Assembly: GCA_900552465.1 (NCBI GenBank)
Contig: URZO01000150.1
Coordinates: 1 to 6,534 of the forward strand
Length of the DNA: 6,534 bases
Reading direction: 5' to 3'
DNA from: an uncultured Parabacteroides sp.
Lineage (GTDB): Bacteria > Bacteroidota > Bacteroidia > Bacteroidales > Tannerellaceae
Both the position numbers and the translations under genes were made by a program. The stretch's first letter is position 1; the number at the start of each line of letters is the position of its first letter. Positions 4,439 through 6,534 of the stretch are shown here, piece after piece. The notes under the pieces are model-generated. The model ran no database searches and had not been told where the DNA came from. It saw nothing but the letters and a program-made list of their open reading frames with translations.

Positions 4439-6534
4439 TTATTCTTGGACACAACGCACCGAGTACCCGTACGCGCGGCCGTACGGGTTCGTATTCAACG
4501 TAGCAGAACTGAAGTACACGTAGCTCGCGTTGGCACTGCCCGACGGAACCGACGACGACCAGTAGTAGCCGCTGCTACCCTGATGGCTGGAAGCGCCGGC
4601 TGCACTATTACGGCCGCCCGCCGCAGGCAAAACAAGTTTTACGCCGTCTTCGCCGTCGATTGTCATTAATTTAGCTGTACCATCCCAACCCTTAGTAATT
4701 GCTGTATTACCAGCGCCGATAGCCTGCCATTCAGCAAGAGTCGGAACACGCCAACCTTTAGGGCAAGGATCATAATCTGTCTTAACGGGTTTTGCGTCCG
4801 TACCACTATTCCATAATTTCTGATACCACTCACCGGCAAGCATACCTGAATTGCCAGGGTTATCCTGACCGACACCGTTGATAAGCAACCAGTTATACTG
4901 AGTATTAGGATTCTTATCACTACGATAAATAAATTTACCTTCCCACTTGCTCATATCAGCCAAATCTGCTTGAGTAGGACGACCCAAAGTTGTACCGATA
5001 CCGGTTGTATCAGCAGCAACATCGCTTGCAGGGAAACCATAAATACGACCCCACTGGAAGAGATTTCCGCAAGTTTCAGTAATATCACCGGTTGTAGGAA
5101 CAGATGTAGGAATGGCTGTTGCGCCTGCATTGACAGGAGCCCAGTATTTACCATCCTTCATCAAGACTGGCTTCTCGGATGTAAGATAATAATTCGGACG
5201 GCTCTTGATTGTAATGGTATCGCAAGCATCTGTATTACCACCGTTCTGGATGATAACGTAGATATCAACAGGAACTGCTTCGTCGGTTTTTGACTTAGGT
5301 ACATTAATAGTAAACGGAGTTTCTACCTGAGCGGCATAAGTGATGATAGGATCATCAGCTACGACGATGCCATCGGGAACGGATGTCTGATCGATAGAAG
5401 AACCGTCAGTATCGTATTTATAAGCAACCTTACTGATAGAAGCAGTGGTACCGACTGTTTTAAAAGTCATAGAACCTGTTGCAGTACCATCGGTTGTGAT
5501 TGTTTTAGTAGCAGGAACCCAGTTCATTCCAGCTGCTTCCAACGCTGCTACATTGATATCTTCCAATACCGGAATAGGGAATGTCGGTTTTACCTTGATC
5601 GTATCAGACTCAGTCCAATCTTTTACCTGGATATTCCAAGTGATGTCGGTTGAATCCGGAGCAGGATTGATGTTGATCACATAACGAGTGTTACGAGCCA
5701 AAGCGATAGGATCGCCGATTGTGCCGACACCGTCAGCCTTCTTGAACGGGATAATCTTGGAGATGTTACCACCGCGATAAGTACCGTTAACCTGAACAGC
5801 AGTAGCGGTTGCTTCCTGATCGTTGGCGTTCTCGTAAGCATACAAAGTATCAAGAGTCTGGATGTTGTTGGCATCGTCGTCAACGACTGTACCGCTTATC
5901 GGGAACGGCTGGGCAGCTACGGCAAGGTCTCCTGTAGAAGCGTTTTCCGGTATCAGGTAAGATGCCGTTTTCGGACGGATCAACTGAGCGGAAGTCAGGA
6001 CGAAACCATTGGCTTTGTCTGCTGAGTTATAAGCGTTGTTATGGATGTCAATACGAGAAACCAAACGCTCTAAGTCGAATGTCGCAGCAGTGACACCGCC
6101 ACCGTTACCACCACCCTGACGTTTCCAGGCTTCGATAGTCTGGGTAGCATACATCAAAAGCGGAGTCTGAGGATTTGCTGTTAAAGCGGTTGTCTGGATA
6201 TTAACCAGGTCATCCCAATTCTGGATACCTTTCAAAGTCTCAGTAAGACCGTTCTCAGCATAGTTAGCGATGACGATCACCTGGGGATCTCCCCAACCGT
6301 CACTCTTATGGCGGATTTTGGCGGTATATTCACCAGCAGATACTTCTGCTAATTCTTCCTGTAAACCGTTAGCGCTTAGAGGCTCCTCGGTACTGAAGTA
6401 AGAACCGAACTTGCCGGCCATGACTGTACCGTCAATCGTTTCGGCTTTTGTCCGAACGAAGAAGGCTACACTGCTGATTGTTTTTTCCTCGGCGGTTGCC
6501 ACATCGATCGTTTCGCCAGCCTTGGTTGAACCAC
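4439..6534 (-). CDS. DGR target protein: fimbrillin-like surface protein with C-terminal FISUMP/C-type-lectin-like variable domain (5' partial)
   Basis: The frame is open to the right edge, so the start and any lipoprotein signal lie outside; 697 residues are visible, numbered here from the first complete codon (6532-6530). The GTG at 6502 is internal, not the start. Residues 1 to about 310 resemble Bacteroidales fimbrillin/Mfa-like pilins: a PLLMYA segment (124-129), a glycine-rich GGGNGGG loop (140-146) and LERLVSRIDI (154-163). About 320-450 look like one or more beta-sandwich (Ig-like) domains. About 455-697 resemble the FISUMP (Fib_succ_major) domain, with CPKGWRVPTLAEW (590-602) and a GYSVRCVQ ending; this is a formylglycine-enzyme/C-type-lectin-like fold of the sort used by DGR variable proteins. 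Cys590 and Cys694 could pair. The last 64 codons are the VR. Likely role, inferred: surface or pilus-tip adhesin whose ligand-binding face is diversified. It is followed by a hairpin and the msl-avd-TR-RT cassette. Confidence 0.88.
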   Translation of the reverse strand, partial: GSTKAGETIDVATAEEKTISSVAFFVRTKAETIDGTVMAGKFGSYFSTEEPLSANGLQEELAEVSAGEYTAKIRHKSDGWGDPQVIVIANYAENGLTETLKGIQNWDDLVNIQTTALTANPQTPLLMYATQTIEAWKRQGGGNGGGVTAATFDLERLVSRIDIHNNAYNSADKANGFVLTSAQLIRPKTASYLIPENASTGDLAVAAQPFPISGTVVDDDANNIQTLDTLYAYENANDQEATATAVQVNGTYRGGNISKIIPFKKADGVGTIGDPIALARNTRYVININPAPDSTDITWNIQVKDWTESDTIKVKPTFPIPVLEDINVAALEAAGMNWVPATKTITTDGTATGSMTFKTVGTTASISKVAYKYDTDGSSIDQTSVPDGIVVADDPIITYAAQVETPFTINVPKSKTDEAVPVDIYVIIQNGGNTDACDTITIKSRPNYYLTSEKPVLMKDGKYWAPVNAGATAIPTSVPTTGDITETCGNLFQWGRIYGFPASDVAADTTGIGTTLGRPTQADLADMSKWEGKFIYRSDKNPNTQYNWLLINGVGQDNPGNSGMLAGEWYQKLWNSGTDAKPVKTDYDPCPKGWRVPTLAEWQAIGAGNTAITKGWDGTAKLMTIDGEDGVKLVLPAAGGRNSAAGASSHQGSSGYYWSSSVPSGSANASYVYFSSATLNTNPYGRAYGYSVRCVQE
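4444..4470 (-). other. Candidate IMH (initiation of mutagenic homing) segment at VR 3' end
   Basis: The last 27 bp of VR are identical to the last 27 bp of TR (3080-3106), although TR holds four adenines there. They encode the conserved GYSVRCVQ ending. In studied DGRs such as that of phage BPP-1, an IMH at the VR 3' end fixes where cDNA integration starts and is not mutagenised. Position and invariance fit that role; the exact limits are inferred. Confidence 0.55.
4444..4632 (-). repeat. DGR variable repeat (VR)
   Basis: This 189-bp stretch matches 3080-3268 without gaps at 173 of 189 positions. All 16 differences lie at TR adenines (read on the minus strand): 8 A to G, 6 A to T, 2 A to C. 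It covers the final codons of the target gene, from V634 to E697. Changed residues are 640, 645, 649, 650, 654, 656, 667, 671, 673, 683, 684, 685 and 688; A677 is a silent GCA to GCT change. The right boundary is sharp: past 4632 and 3268 the sequences diverge. Confidence 0.97.

Noticed and set aside
3941..4669. Plus-strand open frame of 242 codons across VR and the accessory gene
   Set aside because: It is antisense to three minus-strand elements and has no family motifs; it results from the GC-rich coding opposite.
1..6534. CRISPR array, tRNA, rRNA or insertion-sequence ends
   Set aside because: I found no regularly spaced repeats, no cloverleaf or rRNA-like stretch, no transposase, and no terminal inverted repeats.

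Overview
The window looks like Bacteroidales DNA (Bacteroides or Parabacteroides type; the genus is a guess). The clues are a fimbrillin-like target protein with a FISUMP-type C-terminus, an AAA-ATPase-like/PD-(D/E)XK gene of a kind abundant in that order, and gene starts without clear Shine-Dalgarno sequences. Every gene I accept lies on the minus strand, so the locus reads from the right end to the left.

The central content (about 6534 down to 1832) is a complete diversity-generating retroelement (DGR). In transcription order it holds: (1) the 3' 697 codons of a surface target protein (4439-6534, 5' end outside the window), fimbrillin-like at the N-terminal side and ending in a FISUMP / C-type-lectin-like domain whose last ~63 residues are the variable repeat VR (4444-4632); (2) a 108-bp spacer with a strong GC-rich hairpin; (3) a MutS-domain-I-like accessory gene (3812-4330); (4) an avd-like four-helix-bundle gene (3468-3815), joined to the previous gene by a 4-base ATGA overlap; (5) a ~200-bp non-coding stretch; (6) the template repeat TR (3080-3268); (7) the DGR reverse transcriptase (1832-3034). 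I aligned TR and VR by hand: 189 bp, no gaps, 16 mismatches, and all 16 fall on adenines of the TR coding strand. That is the signature of adenine-specific mutagenic retrohoming. They give 13 amino-acid changes and one silent change, clustered in a GxxYWSS...GYSVRC-type lectin-fold segment.

The proposed mechanism comes from well-studied DGRs: the TR RNA is copied by the RT together with Avd, adenines are misread, and the mutated cDNA replaces VR in the target gene, changing the binding surface of a pilus- or surface-associated adhesin. The MutS-like protein is a known but poorly understood class of DGR accessory.

Left of the RT, after a 97-bp AT-rich gap holding a boxA-like motif, is an AAA-ATPase-like/PD-(D/E)XK gene (179-1734). 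It is split by a frameshift near 1315 and also carries DEYN in place of the usual DEYD, so I call it a probable pseudogene. An intrinsic terminator (117-152, minus strand) follows it. Positions 1-96 hold no gene that I can see, only a short GC-rich inverted repeat.
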